Assembly: GCA_003946805.1 (NCBI GenBank)
Contig: RPSH01000037.1
Coordinates: 1 to 33,381 of the forward strand
From: Bacillus sp. 2B10
Lineage (GTDB): Bacteria > Pseudomonadota > Alphaproteobacteria > Sphingomonadales > Sphingomonadaceae
DNA: 33,381 bases
Direction: 5' to 3'
Shown: piece by piece, positions 17,862-27,013 of the stretch
How the letters are laid out: every line of letters starts with the position of its first letter
Numbering within the stretch: the stretch's first letter is position 1
Made by a program: the position numbers and the translations under genes
Notes under the pieces: model-generated
Told to the model about the DNA's origin: nothing
Database searches by the model: none
What the model saw: only the letters and a program-made list of their open reading frames with translations

Positions 17862-19552
17862 GCCTCCCGTCCCCAGCCGCGTGCCCGCGGCGTCTGACCG
17901 ATGCCGGGATTGAGCTGGTTGCGCGGATCGAGCGTGCGGTAGAAGTCGGCCAGTGCGGGTTTTGCGGGATATAGGTGCCCGACATTATGTTCGGCGGGAT
18001 ATTGCGCCCCCGCCGCATCCAACCGCCGCCACAGCGCATGCTCGAACGCCAGCGGATCGACGCCCTTGCGCACGATATAGTCGCGGTGGAACACATGGCA
18101 GAAGAAATGCCCGTAATAGAGCGTATCGACGACTTGGGTCGCCAGTTCGGGCGGCAGTTCCTCGGCCCAGTCGCGCGCGTTGCGCGGCAATGCGACATCG
18201 AGCGCGACGATATCCTCCACGGTGCGCCGCTGCACCGCACGGTAACGGACGGCAGCACCCGCCGCGACGAAGCGGTGCAGGAACGCCTTGTCCGCTTCCC
18301 CGGCAGTACATTCGAACCAGCCGTCCGGCAGCAGCGTGTCGAGCAGCGTTGCCGTCGCATCGCGATCCGCCATCGGCATCTTGAGCAGCAGATGATGTTC
18401 GAACCGGTCGCGCCATACCCGCATCCGCGTGGGCAGGTGATCGCCCATCAGCGGCGCCAGCCGTTGCAGCACGCGGTCGCTGAAATTGGCGACGACCCGC
18501 CCGGCGACACCATCGATCCATGCCTTGGCGGCGAACAGCGCGGGCAGGCGATCGGTGCCCAGCCGCTCGATCGCGCGAAAGCTGTCGCGGCCATAAAGGT
18601 CGGCGATGTCGAACGCGCCGCGGTGCATATATTCGCCCGCGATCGGCAGGGCGGCGAAGTCGCGCAGCATCGTACGACGCAGCTCGGTCAACCGGTCGGG
18701 ATCGTCGGTCCCGATGTAGAAGGTGACGCTGTCGTCCTCCCGCGCGAAGGTGTCGAGCCGCACGGCAAAGACGATCAGCTTGCCGGCGCTCCCCGCCGCT
18801 TCGAACAGGCAGCGGGGATCGGCGTTGAAGCGCGCCGGCACGTCACTGTCGATATCGCGGACATGGTCGACATAACGATGGTCGTGTGCCGGCTTGTCCG
18901 CCGCCGGATCGACATCGGCAGCGGTGAAGTCGCCGCGGTCGAGCCGGGACAGGATCGCCTCCGGATCGTCGCCGAGGTCGATGCCGAGATGATTGACCAG
19001 CCGCAGCGTGCCGTCGTCGTCGAGCCGGCCGAACAGTGCCAGTTCGGTATAGGCCGGCCCACGCCGGATCAGCGATCCGCCCGAATTGTTGCAGACCCCG
19101 CCGACCACCGACGCGCCAAGGCACGACGACCCGATCACCGAATGCGGCTCGCGCCCGAGCGGCCGCAGCGCCGCCTCCAGTCGATACAGCGTGGTCCCCG
19201 GCAGGCAGACGACCTGCTCTCCCCCGCCCAGCAGGTGCAATCGGTCTAGCCGCGTCGTGCTGACGATCACCAGCCCGCCGGGATAATCGTCGCCGTCGGG
19301 CGTCGACCCGCCGGTCAGCCCGGTGTTCGACGCCTGCATCAGGATCGACACGTCGGCGGCGACGCACGCCTGCACCACCCGCCACAGCTCGACCAGTGTC
19401 GCCGGACGCACGACCGCAAGCGCCGCACCCCCGCCGGTGCGATAGCCGCGCCGGAACCGCGCGGTACGCCGCGAACCGGTCAGGACGTGGCGCGCGCCGA
19501 CCGCCTTGCGCAGGTCGACGATCAGCCGCTCGGTTGCCGGATAGTCCATCAT
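17858..19552 (-). CDS. dld: Respiratory FAD-dependent D-lactate dehydrogenase (quinone)
   Basis: About 564 residues. The FAD-binding PCMH domain includes ASNTGLTGGSTPDG, SSCLGASVVGGVCNNSGGS and RRGPAYTELALF. The C-terminal part follows E. coli Dld closely (GEYMHRGAFDIADLYGRDSF, PAEHNVGHLYPAKPALADFY), including its membrane-binding domain, and the length is near the 571 of E. coli Dld. It oxidises D-lactate to pyruvate at the inner membrane and passes electrons to quinone. The start is uncertain: ATG at 19550-19552 gives the expected N-terminus, while in-frame GTG at 19597 adds 15 residues. Its stop overlaps the kinase start. Confidence 0.94.
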   Translation of the reverse strand: MMDYPATERLIVDLRKAVGARHVLTGSRRTARFRRGYRTGGGAALAVVRPATLVELWRVVQACVAADVSILMQASNTGLTGGSTPDGDDYPGGLVIVSTTRLDRLHLLGGGEQVVCLPGTTLYRLEAALRPLGREPHSVIGSSCLGASVVGGVCNNSGGSLIRRGPAYTELALFGRLDDDGTLRLVNHLGIDLGDDPEAILSRLDRGDFTAADVDPAADKPAHDHRYVDHVRDIDSDVPARFNADPRCLFEAAGSAGKLIVFAVRLDTFAREDDSVTFYIGTDDPDRLTELRRTMLRDFAALPIAGEYMHRGAFDIADLYGRDSFRAIERLGTDRLPALFAAKAWIDGVAGRVVANFSDRVLQRLAPLMGDHLPTRMRVWRDRFEHHLLLKMPMADRDATATLLDTLLPDGWFECTAGEADKAFLHRFVAAGAAVRYRAVQRRTVEDIVALDVALPRNARDWAEELPPELATQVVDTLYYGHFFCHVFHRDYIVRKGVDPLAFEHALWRRLDAAGAQYPAEHNVGHLYPAKPALADFYRTLDPRNQLNPGIGQTPRARGWGREA

Positions 19553-19598
19553 GCCATCGTTACTGCTGTCCCTCAGGCTCTCCGTCCGCGCCCTCACC

Positions 19599-19622
19599 GT
19601 ACCCCCGCGCAGGCGGGGATAC
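19599..19622. repeat. Palindromic repeat (family A) between TonB receptor and dld
   Basis: One copy of the GTACCCCCGCGCAGGCGGGG unit lies in the 110-base gap between the receptor stop and the dld start. It can form a stable hairpin without a T-tract. In this position it could lower downstream expression or stabilise the upstream message 3' end, as REP elements do in enterobacteria. Confidence 0.75.
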
Positions 19623-19662
19623 GGGCGGCCTGACGATACCGGACTGTCGCGACGGTTTCCCC

Positions 19663-22593
19663 TCAGCGCGTCTGCATCCGGATGCCGATGCGGAACGACC
19701 GCCCGAGCAGATCCGAATAGGTGCTGTTCGCCGCCAGCCCGGTTTCGGGCAGCAGGATCGGTTCGCCGTTGAACACATTGGTGACGTTGAAGAACAGCTC
19801 GCCCTTCGCCCCGCCGCCCATGTCGATCTTGCTGGTCAGGTTGAGGTCGAAATAGGTCGCACCGTCGATGCGGTTGCTGTCGATCGTCGGAAATTGCAGC
19901 ACGGTGCTGGCCGGACGCCCGACCGGGCAGTCGTTCGCGCAGACGATATAGTTGTTCGAATAGGTCCCGCCGCCGACCCCGCGCGCGGTGCCGGTAATCG
20001 CGAAGCTGTCGGTGTCATAGGTCGCGTTGAAGCGGTAGATCCACTTGGGCAGGCTGGCTCCGCCCAGCTGCCCGACGATATCGACCGGCACTACGTTCGG
20101 CACGCCGGCATCGGTGATGTTGTCGATATAGCGCGTCGCCAGCGCCTTCAGCGTCACATTGCCCGGCGCGTTGCCGAACACCTCGTCCAGCGCGACGCGA
20201 TAGGTGGTGTCGAAATCGATGCCGCGCACCGTCTGCCGTGCGAAATTGAACGGGCTCGCGCGGAAGAACAGCTCGCGGTCACCCGTGGGATCGGGTCCAT
20301 AGGCCGCGCAGAATTCCTGTCGCCCTTCGGCGCAGCGGTTGATGATGTCCTGCGCGAAATACTGGCCGATCGCGTCCTTCAGCCGGATCAGGAAACCGTC
20401 GGCCGAAAAGGAGAAGCCGGGCAGGAAGCGCGGTTGCAGCACCACGCCGACGCTGGTCGAATCGGCGACCTCGGGATCGAGGTTGATGTTGCCGGTGGTC
20501 GTTTCGCGGAACGTCACGCCGTTACGCCCTGTGAACGGATCGGTCAGCGTGTTGGTGCGCGACGTGCCCGCCTGGAACAGTTCGCTCAGGTTGGGCGCAC
20601 GGATGTCGCGCGACCGGGTGACGCGGAACCGGATGTCTTCGACCGGCGCCCACGTCGTGCCGACCTTCCACGTCGTGACATAGCCCGACGTCGAATAGTC
20701 GGTCGCGCGCACCGCGCCGTTGAACTCGACCCCCGCCCCCAGCGGCACGACGGTTTCGAGATACGCTTCCTTGACGTCGTAGCTGCCGAAGGTCGGCAGG
20801 AAATTGCCGACCGACCATCCGGTCTGGAACTCGGTCGGGACGTTGCCCGACACCTCTTCCTTGCGATATTCGCCGCCCACCGCGACGCTGACGTCGCCGG
20901 CCCAGGTGGCGAACGGCACGACCGACAGGTTGATGCCGGCGACCGTCTGCTTGAGCGTCTGGTCGCGATAGGGATCGCCCAGCGCATAGTCGATCGATCC
21001 CTGGCTGGCGACGCCGATGCCGAGGCGGTTCATCGGCACGCAGCCATTGGTCGGCGCGGTCAGCGTGGAACGGCACACGATCGTCCCCGCCGCCACGCCC
21101 AGCGCATTGCCCGCGGGCGCGAACACCGCGTCGGTCGCATTGGCCATGCGCGTCACGTTCATGATGTCGCGCAGCTGCTCGCGCGCGTTGGTCTCGCCAT
21201 ATTGGCCATAGGCGCTCCACACCGCCTTGTTGCCGAACAGCTGGAAATTCCCCTCCGCGCCGATCGCATAGCGCTGCACGTCGCGCGAGCTGTTGTTCTT
21301 GCGGTACGGCAGGTCGACGGCGGTGGTGCCGAGCGTGACCGACGTGATCCCGGCCAGCCGCGCGGCGCCCAGCGTGTTGATGAGGTACGCATTGTCGGCG
21401 CGCAGCGCGGTGGTGGTCGACAGCTGCGGCCCGGCATTGAACAGCGTCTTCTGCCAGTTGTACGATGCCTCGCCGAACACCGTGATCCAGTCGGCCAGTT
21501 CGTAGCTGACGCGCCCGAACACGCCGTGGCGATCGTCATCGGCGTCGAGACCGATGTTGCGGCCCTGGTCGTTCAGCTGCCAGTCGCCGCCCTGCGTCCG
21601 GGTCGGCGCGGTGGCCCCGCCCGGCGCGGGCGAATTGAAGCTGCCATAGACGAACTGGTTCACCGACCCGCCCGGTCCGAAATACAGCCCGCGCAACCGG
21701 TTGGCGGTGCCGCCCGCCGAATTGAGGATGATGCCGCCCGGCGTCGCGTTGGCGACCCCGATCCGGTCGAGCGTCAGGAACTGCGACTGGCCGTTGGCAT
21801 TGGTATAGGTCGGATTGGTCACAACGACGCGCCCGCGCGCATTCCATGCGCGATCGACCTGGAAGATGCCGTCGCGGTGGGCGACCTCGCCGCTCAGCAG
21901 CACATGGCCGCGCCCGCCCGCGAAGCTGGTCCCGCCCGCGACGCTGAACGAATAGTTGAAGCCGTCGCCATATTCGGTGATGCCGCTGTCGGCGGTGACC
22001 TTCAGCCCCTCATAGGTCTTGTCGAGCGCGAAGTTGACGACGCCCGCCACCGCGTCCGACCCGTATGCCGCCGACGCACCCCCGGTCACGATCTCGACGC
22101 TCTTCACCAGCGCCTGCGGAAAGGTGTTGATGTCGACGAGGCCCGTGACGCTCGATCCGACCGAGCGGCGCCCGTCGAGCAGCACCAGCGTGCGGATTTC
22201 CCCCAGCGCGCGCAGGTTCAGCGCGTTGATGCCGGCCAGACCCGAACTGATCGCAAGCCGCGAATTGGCCGGACGCAGGCTGCCCGCGACCGCCGGAATC
22301 TGGTTGACGAAATCGGCGAGGTTGTTGGTCGGCGAGCTGTTCTGGATGTCCTGCGCAGTCAGCACGGTCAGCGGCGTCGGCGACTGGAACCCGTCGCGCA
22401 CGACGCGCGATCCGGTGACGAGGATTTCGTCGCCGCCGCCCTGTGCGGTCGGTTCCGCCGACTGCGGCGCGGTTTCGACCGGCGGCGCGGCGGTGTCCTG
22501 CGCGAACACCGGCGTGGCGATGCACAGCGCAGCAAGGCTGGTGGCGCGGGCCAGGGCCGGGAGATACCGCCGGAAAGGCATGGATGTCGTCAT
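19663..22593 (-). CDS. TonB-dependent outer-membrane receptor
   Basis: A 976-residue outer-membrane transporter. The signal peptide ends near TPVFAQ. A TonB box-like DEILVTGSR sits around residue 55, the plug domain follows (DIQNSSPTNNLADFVNQIP, LNLRALGEIRTLVLLDGRR, VEIVTGGASAAYGSDAVAGV), and then a large beta-barrel ending in RSFRIGIRMQTR. The size and plug pattern are those of the large sphingomonad/xanthomonad receptors used for oligosaccharides, peptides and other organic substrates, not of typical siderophore receptors. The ATG has AAGGGGAGC upstream. The neighbours (D-lactate dehydrogenase, amino-sugar kinase, D-aminoacylase opposite) suggest a peptidoglycan fragment or D-residue peptide as ligand, which sequence alone cannot prove. 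Confidence 0.95.
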   Translation of the reverse strand: MTTSMPFRRYLPALARATSLAALCIATPVFAQDTAAPPVETAPQSAEPTAQGGGDEILVTGSRVVRDGFQSPTPLTVLTAQDIQNSSPTNNLADFVNQIPAVAGSLRPANSRLAISSGLAGINALNLRALGEIRTLVLLDGRRSVGSSVTGLVDINTFPQALVKSVEIVTGGASAAYGSDAVAGVVNFALDKTYEGLKVTADSGITEYGDGFNYSFSVAGGTSFAGGRGHVLLSGEVAHRDGIFQVDRAWNARGRVVVTNPTYTNANGQSQFLTLDRIGVANATPGGIILNSAGGTANRLRGLYFGPGGSVNQFVYGSFNSPAPGGATAPTRTQGGDWQLNDQGRNIGLDADDDRHGVFGRVSYELADWITVFGEASYNWQKTLFNAGPQLSTTTALRADNAYLINTLGAARLAGITSVTLGTTAVDLPYRKNNSSRDVQRYAIGAEGNFQLFGNKAVWSAYGQYGETNAREQLRDIMNVTRMANATDAVFAPAGNALGVAAGTIVCRSTLTAPTNGCVPMNRLGIGVASQGSIDYALGDPYRDQTLKQTVAGINLSVVPFATWAGDVSVAVGGEYRKEEVSGNVPTEFQTGWSVGNFLPTFGSYDVKEAYLETVVPLGAGVEFNGAVRATDYSTSGYVTTWKVGTTWAPVEDIRFRVTRSRDIRAPNLSELFQAGTSRTNTLTDPFTGRNGVTFRETTTGNINLDPEVADSTSVGVVLQPRFLPGFSFSADGFLIRLKDAIGQYFAQDIINRCAEGRQEFCAAYGPDPTGDRELFFRASPFNFARQTVRGIDFDTTYRVALDEVFGNAPGNVTLKALATRYIDNITDAGVPNVVPVDIVGQLGGASLPKWIYRFNATYDTDSFAITGTARGVGGGTYSNNYIVCANDCPVGRPASTVLQFPTIDSNRIDGATYFDLNLTSKIDMGGGAKGELFFNVTNVFNGEPILLPETGLAANSTYSDLLGRSFRIGIRMQTR

Positions 22594-22771
22594 GGAAAGC
22601 TCCCCTTGCCCGCAGTTGGGCGAATGTTTGACGTAGGTCCTGCGGCCCCGCCGATCCGGTCGCGGGCTGTGCGCCCTACGCCGTTCGTGTCGGAACGTGA
22701 AAGCTGCGCGGTGGCGGGGATGCGCGTCAAGCCGGGCAGGCTTCTATCGCTTCGCCGCGCCATAGCCGCAG

Positions 22772-22777
22772 ATTATA
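22772..22777 (-). promoter_or_regulatory. Candidate -10 element for the TonB receptor operon
   Basis: The minus strand reads TATAAT exactly here, in otherwise very GC-rich DNA, about 180 bases upstream of the receptor ATG. No good TTGACA-like -35 lies at 16-18 bases, so an activator or a different start site is possible. Confidence 0.35.
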
Positions 22778-22877
22778 CCGTAGCGGCACCATAAACGCTC
22801 CCTATGGGCCGACGCGCCCTTGTCATACCCTTGCCATGCGAAGCCGGTCCTAGAGATTGATCGATCTGGCTGGAACC

Positions 22878-22959
22878 GTCACCCCAGCGAAGGCTGGGGT
22901 CTCAGGCGGCTCTTGTCCCGTGCTACCACCGGAATATCCCAGCCTTCGCTGGGATGACG
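22878..22959. repeat. Inverted pair of family B palindromes
   Basis: Two copies of a palindromic unit face each other: CACCCCAGCGAAGGCTGGGG at 22880-22899, and ATCCCAGCCTTCGCTGGGAT at 22936-22955 in reverse orientation. Each forms its own hairpin and the pair can also cross-pair. A second, diverged pair is at 27014-27093, and a single related copy is at 31477-31499. Confidence 0.75.
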
Positions 22960-23012
22960 TCCGGTTCGATATCGATGGATCAAGCCCCTAGGTTCCCTGC
23001 CGCCGACCCAGC

Positions 23013-23050
23013 CCTGTTCGTTGCTTCGAACGCAGGGTCGAACCGAACAG
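23013..23050. repeat. Family C palindrome upstream of the acylase
   Basis: The unit begins CTGTTCG and ends CGAACAG, enclosing GCTTCGAACGCAGGGTCGA. It resembles the element after purA (6585-6696). It lies about 30 bases before the acylase start codon and so would be in, or next to, that gene's leader. Confidence 0.55.
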
Positions 23051-23080
23051 ATGGGGCGATCGAAGCGAAGGACAGTGCCG

Positions 23081-25414
23081 ATGATGAACCGCCGCGCCTT
23101 TCTCCACGGATCGGCCGCCGCCGCGTTCCTTGCGCCGGTCGTGGCGCGCGCCGCGCCCGACGGCCTGTCGGCACCGATCGAGATCGTCGACGACATGTAC
23201 GGCGTTCCGCATATCCGCGCCGCGTCGATCACCGATGCGTTCTACGGACAGGGCTATGTCGTCGCGCGCGACCGGCTGTTCCAGATCGACCTCGGCCATC
23301 GCCGCGAACTGGGCCGGCTGGCGGAGGCGTTCGGCGTCGACTTCGCGAAGCACGACGCCGCCGCACGGCTGTTCCACTATCGCGGCGACCTCAACGCCGA
23401 ACTGCGCCGCATCCCCGCCGACGTGCTCGCCTGCGCCAAGGCCTATATCGCCGGGATCAATGCGCGCATCGACGAGGTCGTCGCCGACCCGACGCTGTTG
23501 CCGCCGGAATATGCGATCCTCGGCGTCCGGCCGATGAAGTGGGCGATCGAAGAGTTCGTCCTCGCCCGTGGCGGCGCGATCGGCAATGCCGATGACGAGA
23601 TCCGCCGCGCCCAACTGGCGGCGATCGGCCTGCTGGAGCTGGACGCGATCGTCGCGCCGCTGCGGCCGAACTGGACGATGACGGTGCCCGAGGGCCTTGA
23701 TACCGCAGCAATCTCGCCCGCCGATCTGGGCGTGTTGCGGCAGGGCGGCCTGCCCTTCGGCCCCGACACGCCGGTGCGCGATCCGGCCGAAGGGCCGATG
23801 GAGCGCGCCAATGCCGGCAGCAACGCATGGACCGTCGCCGCGAACCGCACCGCGACCGGCCGCCCGATCCTCGCCAACGACCCGCATCTGGGCATCGGCG
23901 GATTCGGCCCACGCCATGTAGCGCACCTGACCGCGCCGGGGCTGGACGTGATCGGCGGTGGCGCGCCGGGACTGCCGGGCATCATGCAGGGCCATACCGA
24001 TCGCTTCGCCTTCGCGCGCACCAATTTCCATATCGACCAGCAGGACCTGTTCGTCCTCGACCTCGATCCCGCCGATCCCGAACGCTACCGCCACGATGGC
24101 GGGTGGAAGCGGTTCAAGAAGATCGACGTCGCGATCCCGGTGAAGGACAGCGCCCCCTATGTCGCGACGCTGCGCCATGCGGTGCAGGGGCCGGTAATCT
24201 CCTACGACCCGGCAAGGCGTCGCGCGACGGTGCTGGGGTCGATCGCGATGCAGCCGGGCGGCGGCGGGGCGTTCGCGATGGTGGCGATCAACCTCGCGCG
24301 CGACTGGGCTTCGTTGCGCAAGGCGTTCCGCCTGCACCCCTCCCCCACCAACTTTCATTATGCCGATATCGACGGCAATACCGGGTGGCAGGTGATCGGC
24401 TTCGCACCGGTGCGCAAGCGCGGCGACGGGTTGCTGCCGGTGCCGGGCGACGGTCGCTACGACTGGACGGGGATGCGCGACTTCGCGTCGCTGCCCAACG
24501 AATACAATCCGAAGAAGGGCTGGTTCGCGTCGGCCAACCAGAACAACCTGCCCGCCGACTGGCCGCGTGATCGCATCCCGGCCTTCTCGTTCCGCGCGCC
24601 CTATCGCTACGAACGGATCGCCGGCGTGCTGGCCGCGCAGCCCAAGCACAGCGTGGCCGACAGCGTCGCGTTGCAGTTCGACACGCTGTCGACCCCGGCG
24701 CGACAGCTGGTGGCGCTGCTGCCGGCCACCCCCTCGCCCGCCGGCGACATGCTGCGCGGCTGGGACGGGCGGCTGGCCGCCGACAGCGCGCCTGCCGCAC
24801 TGTTCGAGATCCTGTGGCGCGACCTTGGCAAGCGGGTGCTCGCCGCGATCGTGCCGGCACGCGCCAAGGCGCTGGTGACCGAGATCGACCCGTCGGTGCT
24901 GCTGGGGCTGCTCATCCGTCCCGACGCCCGCCTGCCCGTGGCCGCGCGCGACGCGATGTTGCGCGACGCACTCGCCGCGGCATGGACCGGCGCGCAGGCG
25001 TTGCTCGGCGCGGACCCGGCGAAATGGCGCTGGGGCAGGCTGCATCAGGTGCGCATCGCCCACCCGCTGTCGCGCATCCCCGCCATCGCCGCCGCCTTCC
25101 CCGCGATCGAGGGCGGCGCGTCGGGCGGCGATTCCTACACCGTCATGGCGCGCTGGCTGGGCGATGGTCCCGGCTGGCGCGTCGGCGGCGGGGCGAGCTA
25201 TCTGCAGGTGATCGACGTCGGCGCATGGGACAAGTCGGTATTCCTGAACCTGCCCGGCCAGTCGAACGATCCGCGTTCCCCGCACTATCGCGACCAGTTC
25301 GCACCGTGGATCGACGGACGGACGCTGCCGCTGCTGTTCAGCCGCACGGCGGTGGACAGCAAGGTCGCCCGGCGTGCTACGCTGCGGCCCATCCCGCAAA
25401 GGAACGTTCGATGA
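23081..25414 (+). CDS. Penicillin-acylase-family N-terminal-nucleophile hydrolase, Tat-exported
   Basis: A 777-residue precursor. The N-terminus (NRRAFLHG, hydrophobic core, ARAAP) looks like a twin-arginine signal. The self-cleavage and nucleophile site is NAGSNAW, making Ser247 the predicted N-terminal residue of the beta subunit. Asn in ASANQNNLP and Arg in the YRYERI region fit oxyanion and structural positions of the family. Members cleave penicillins, acyl-homoserine lactones or other N-acyl amides; the substrate here is unknown. ATG at 23081 is supported by GAAGGACAG upstream; a second ATG follows directly. The stop overlaps the D-aminoacylase start (ATGA), indicating paired periplasmic deacylases. 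Confidence 0.9.
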   Translation: MMNRRAFLHGSAAAAFLAPVVARAAPDGLSAPIEIVDDMYGVPHIRAASITDAFYGQGYVVARDRLFQIDLGHRRELGRLAEAFGVDFAKHDAAARLFHYRGDLNAELRRIPADVLACAKAYIAGINARIDEVVADPTLLPPEYAILGVRPMKWAIEEFVLARGGAIGNADDEIRRAQLAAIGLLELDAIVAPLRPNWTMTVPEGLDTAAISPADLGVLRQGGLPFGPDTPVRDPAEGPMERANAGSNAWTVAANRTATGRPILANDPHLGIGGFGPRHVAHLTAPGLDVIGGGAPGLPGIMQGHTDRFAFARTNFHIDQQDLFVLDLDPADPERYRHDGGWKRFKKIDVAIPVKDSAPYVATLRHAVQGPVISYDPARRRATVLGSIAMQPGGGGAFAMVAINLARDWASLRKAFRLHPSPTNFHYADIDGNTGWQVIGFAPVRKRGDGLLPVPGDGRYDWTGMRDFASLPNEYNPKKGWFASANQNNLPADWPRDRIPAFSFRAPYRYERIAGVLAAQPKHSVADSVALQFDTLSTPARQLVALLPATPSPAGDMLRGWDGRLAADSAPAALFEILWRDLGKRVLAAIVPARAKALVTEIDPSVLLGLLIRPDARLPVAARDAMLRDALAAAWTGAQALLGADPAKWRWGRLHQVRIAHPLSRIPAIAAAFPAIEGGASGGDSYTVMARWLGDGPGWRVGGGASYLQVIDVGAWDKSVFLNLPGQSNDPRSPHYRDQFAPWIDGRTLPLLFSRTAVDSKVARRATLRPIPQRNVR

Positions 25415-27003
25415 AGCACCTGCCTCTGATCGCCCTCCTCGCCGGCCTTGCCGGTCCGGCCGTGGCGATGGCACCGACGGTCGATGTCGTGATCCGCGGC
25501 GGCACGGTCTACACCGGCGCCGATAGCGGCCCCTTGACCGGCGACGTCGAGATCGCGGGCGACCGCATCGTCTATGTCGGCCCGAGCCGGGGTACGCCGG
25601 CCGCGCAGGTGATCGACGCCCGCGGACAGATCGTGGCGCCGGGCTTCATCGACGCGCACACCCATCCCGACAGCTATATCCGCTCGGAGGACGCGAAGGA
25701 GCGGCTCAACCTCCCCTGGCTGGCGCAGGGCGTGTCGACGATCGTCATCGGCGTCGACGGATACGGCACGCCCGACGTCGCCGACGATGCGCGCAAGCTG
25801 ACCGCCGCCGGCATCGGCACCAACGTGGCGCCCTTCGTCGGCTTCGGCGCGGTGCGCGGGCGGGTGCTGGGACAGGACGACCGCGCGCCCTCCGCGTCCG
25901 AACTCGCCCGCGAAAAGGCGCTGGTGGCGAAGGCGATGTGCGAAGGCGCCTACGGCCTGTCGACCGGGCTCTTCTACGCACCGCAGAGCTTCGCGAAGAC
26001 CGACGAGGTAGTCGCGGTCGCGCGCGAGGCGGCGATCCGCGGCGGCATGTACGACACCCACCAGCGCGACGAATCCAATTACACGATCGGCCTCATCGGA
26101 TCGACGAAGGAAGCGATCGAGATCGGGCGACAGGCCGGAATGCCGGTCCATTTCGCGCATCTGAAAGCCTTGGGCGTCGACGTGCAGGGCAAGGCGCCCG
26201 AACTGATCGCAGTGATCGAGGCGGCGCGGAAAGCCGGACAGAACGTTACCGCCGACCAATATCCCTGGCTGGCGTCGGGCTCCAGCGTCGATGCCGCGCT
26301 CGTGCCCCGCTGGGCGAATGACGGCGGCTATCCGAAACTGATCGCGCGACTGAACGACCCGGCGACGCTGGCGAAGATCAAGGTCGAGATGACCGAAAAT
26401 CTGCGCCGTCGCGGCGGCAGGGAATCGATCCTGCTGACCAGCGCGAACATGCCGTGGACCGGCACGACGCTGGGCCAGATGGCGACGCAGTGGAACCTCG
26501 ACCCCATCGACGCCGCAATCAGGATTCTGCGCGTGGCCGATGCGAAGGGCAAGGAACCGGCGGGCGTCTCGGTCGCCAGCTTCAACATGATCGATGCCGA
26601 TGTCGACCGCATCATGCAGCAGCCCTGGGTCGTCACCAGTTCCGACGGATCGAACGGCCACCCGCGCCAGTACGCGACCTTCCCGCGCAAGTACCAGACC
26701 TATGTCCGCGAGCGGAAGGTGATCGCGCTCAAGGACTTCATCCACCGCTCGACCGGCCTGACCGCGGACATGTACCGGATGGACCGACGTGGCTATCTCA
26801 AGCCCGGCTATTATGCCGATGTCGTGGTGTTCGACTCCGTCGGCTACGCCCCGCGCGCCGATTACGTGAACCCGCGCGTGCCGAGCGTCGGGGTGAAGGC
26901 GCTGTTCGTGAACGGGAAACTGGCGCTACGCGACAGCGCGACGACCGGCGCGGCGGCGGGGCGCGTCCTGTTGCGGCCGACGCCGAAACACTGTCCGGCG
27001 TAA
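25411..27003 (+). CDS. N-acyl-D-amino-acid deacylase (D-aminoacylase family), exported
   Basis: A 530-residue amidohydrolase-superfamily enzyme with an N-terminal signal peptide (LIALLAGLAGPAVAMA). Metal-site residues visible are His83 and His85 (DAHTHPD), His217 (YDTHQRDE), His247/His250 (VHFAHLK) and the catalytic Asp412 (TSSDGSNG). Where Alcaligenes D-aminoacylase has its bridging Cys in GNCG, this protein reads GVDGYG (Asp116). It would release free D-amino acids from N-acyl-D-amino acids or D-residue dipeptides. The start codon overlaps the acylase stop by four bases. The longer open frame beginning at 24814 is only the out-of-frame shadow of the acylase gene. Confidence 0.92.
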   Translation: MKHLPLIALLAGLAGPAVAMAPTVDVVIRGGTVYTGADSGPLTGDVEIAGDRIVYVGPSRGTPAAQVIDARGQIVAPGFIDAHTHPDSYIRSEDAKERLNLPWLAQGVSTIVIGVDGYGTPDVADDARKLTAAGIGTNVAPFVGFGAVRGRVLGQDDRAPSASELAREKALVAKAMCEGAYGLSTGLFYAPQSFAKTDEVVAVAREAAIRGGMYDTHQRDESNYTIGLIGSTKEAIEIGRQAGMPVHFAHLKALGVDVQGKAPELIAVIEAARKAGQNVTADQYPWLASGSSVDAALVPRWANDGGYPKLIARLNDPATLAKIKVEMTENLRRRGGRESILLTSANMPWTGTTLGQMATQWNLDPIDAAIRILRVADAKGKEPAGVSVASFNMIDADVDRIMQQPWVVTSSDGSNGHPRQYATFPRKYQTYVRERKVIALKDFIHRSTGLTADMYRMDRRGYLKPGYYADVVVFDSVGYAPRADYVNPRVPSVGVKALFVNGKLALRDSATTGAAAGRVLLRPTPKHCPA

Positions 27004-27013
27004 GGATACCGTT

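Larger units (their letters stand above)
22594..23080. other. 487-base divergent intergenic region with repeats and candidate promoters
   Basis: The region separates the minus-strand TonB receptor from the plus-strand acylase. It contains the receptor leader, a possible minus-strand -10 at 22772-22777, a pair of family B palindromes in opposite orientation (22878-22904 and 22936-22959) and a family C palindrome (23013-23050) just before the acylase. No supported gene is present. Confidence 0.6.

Noticed and set aside
19396..22794. An 1132-codon plus-strand frame opposite the TonB receptor and dld
   Set aside because: It is antisense to a receptor with clear plug and barrel motifs. The product is Arg/Asp/Gln-rich without domains, typical of high-GC antisense frames.
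24814..25410. Long upstream extension in the D-aminoacylase reading frame
   Set aside because: The extension is Arg-rich shadow translation of the acylase gene. The true protein starts at 25411 with a signal peptide at the ATGA overlap.
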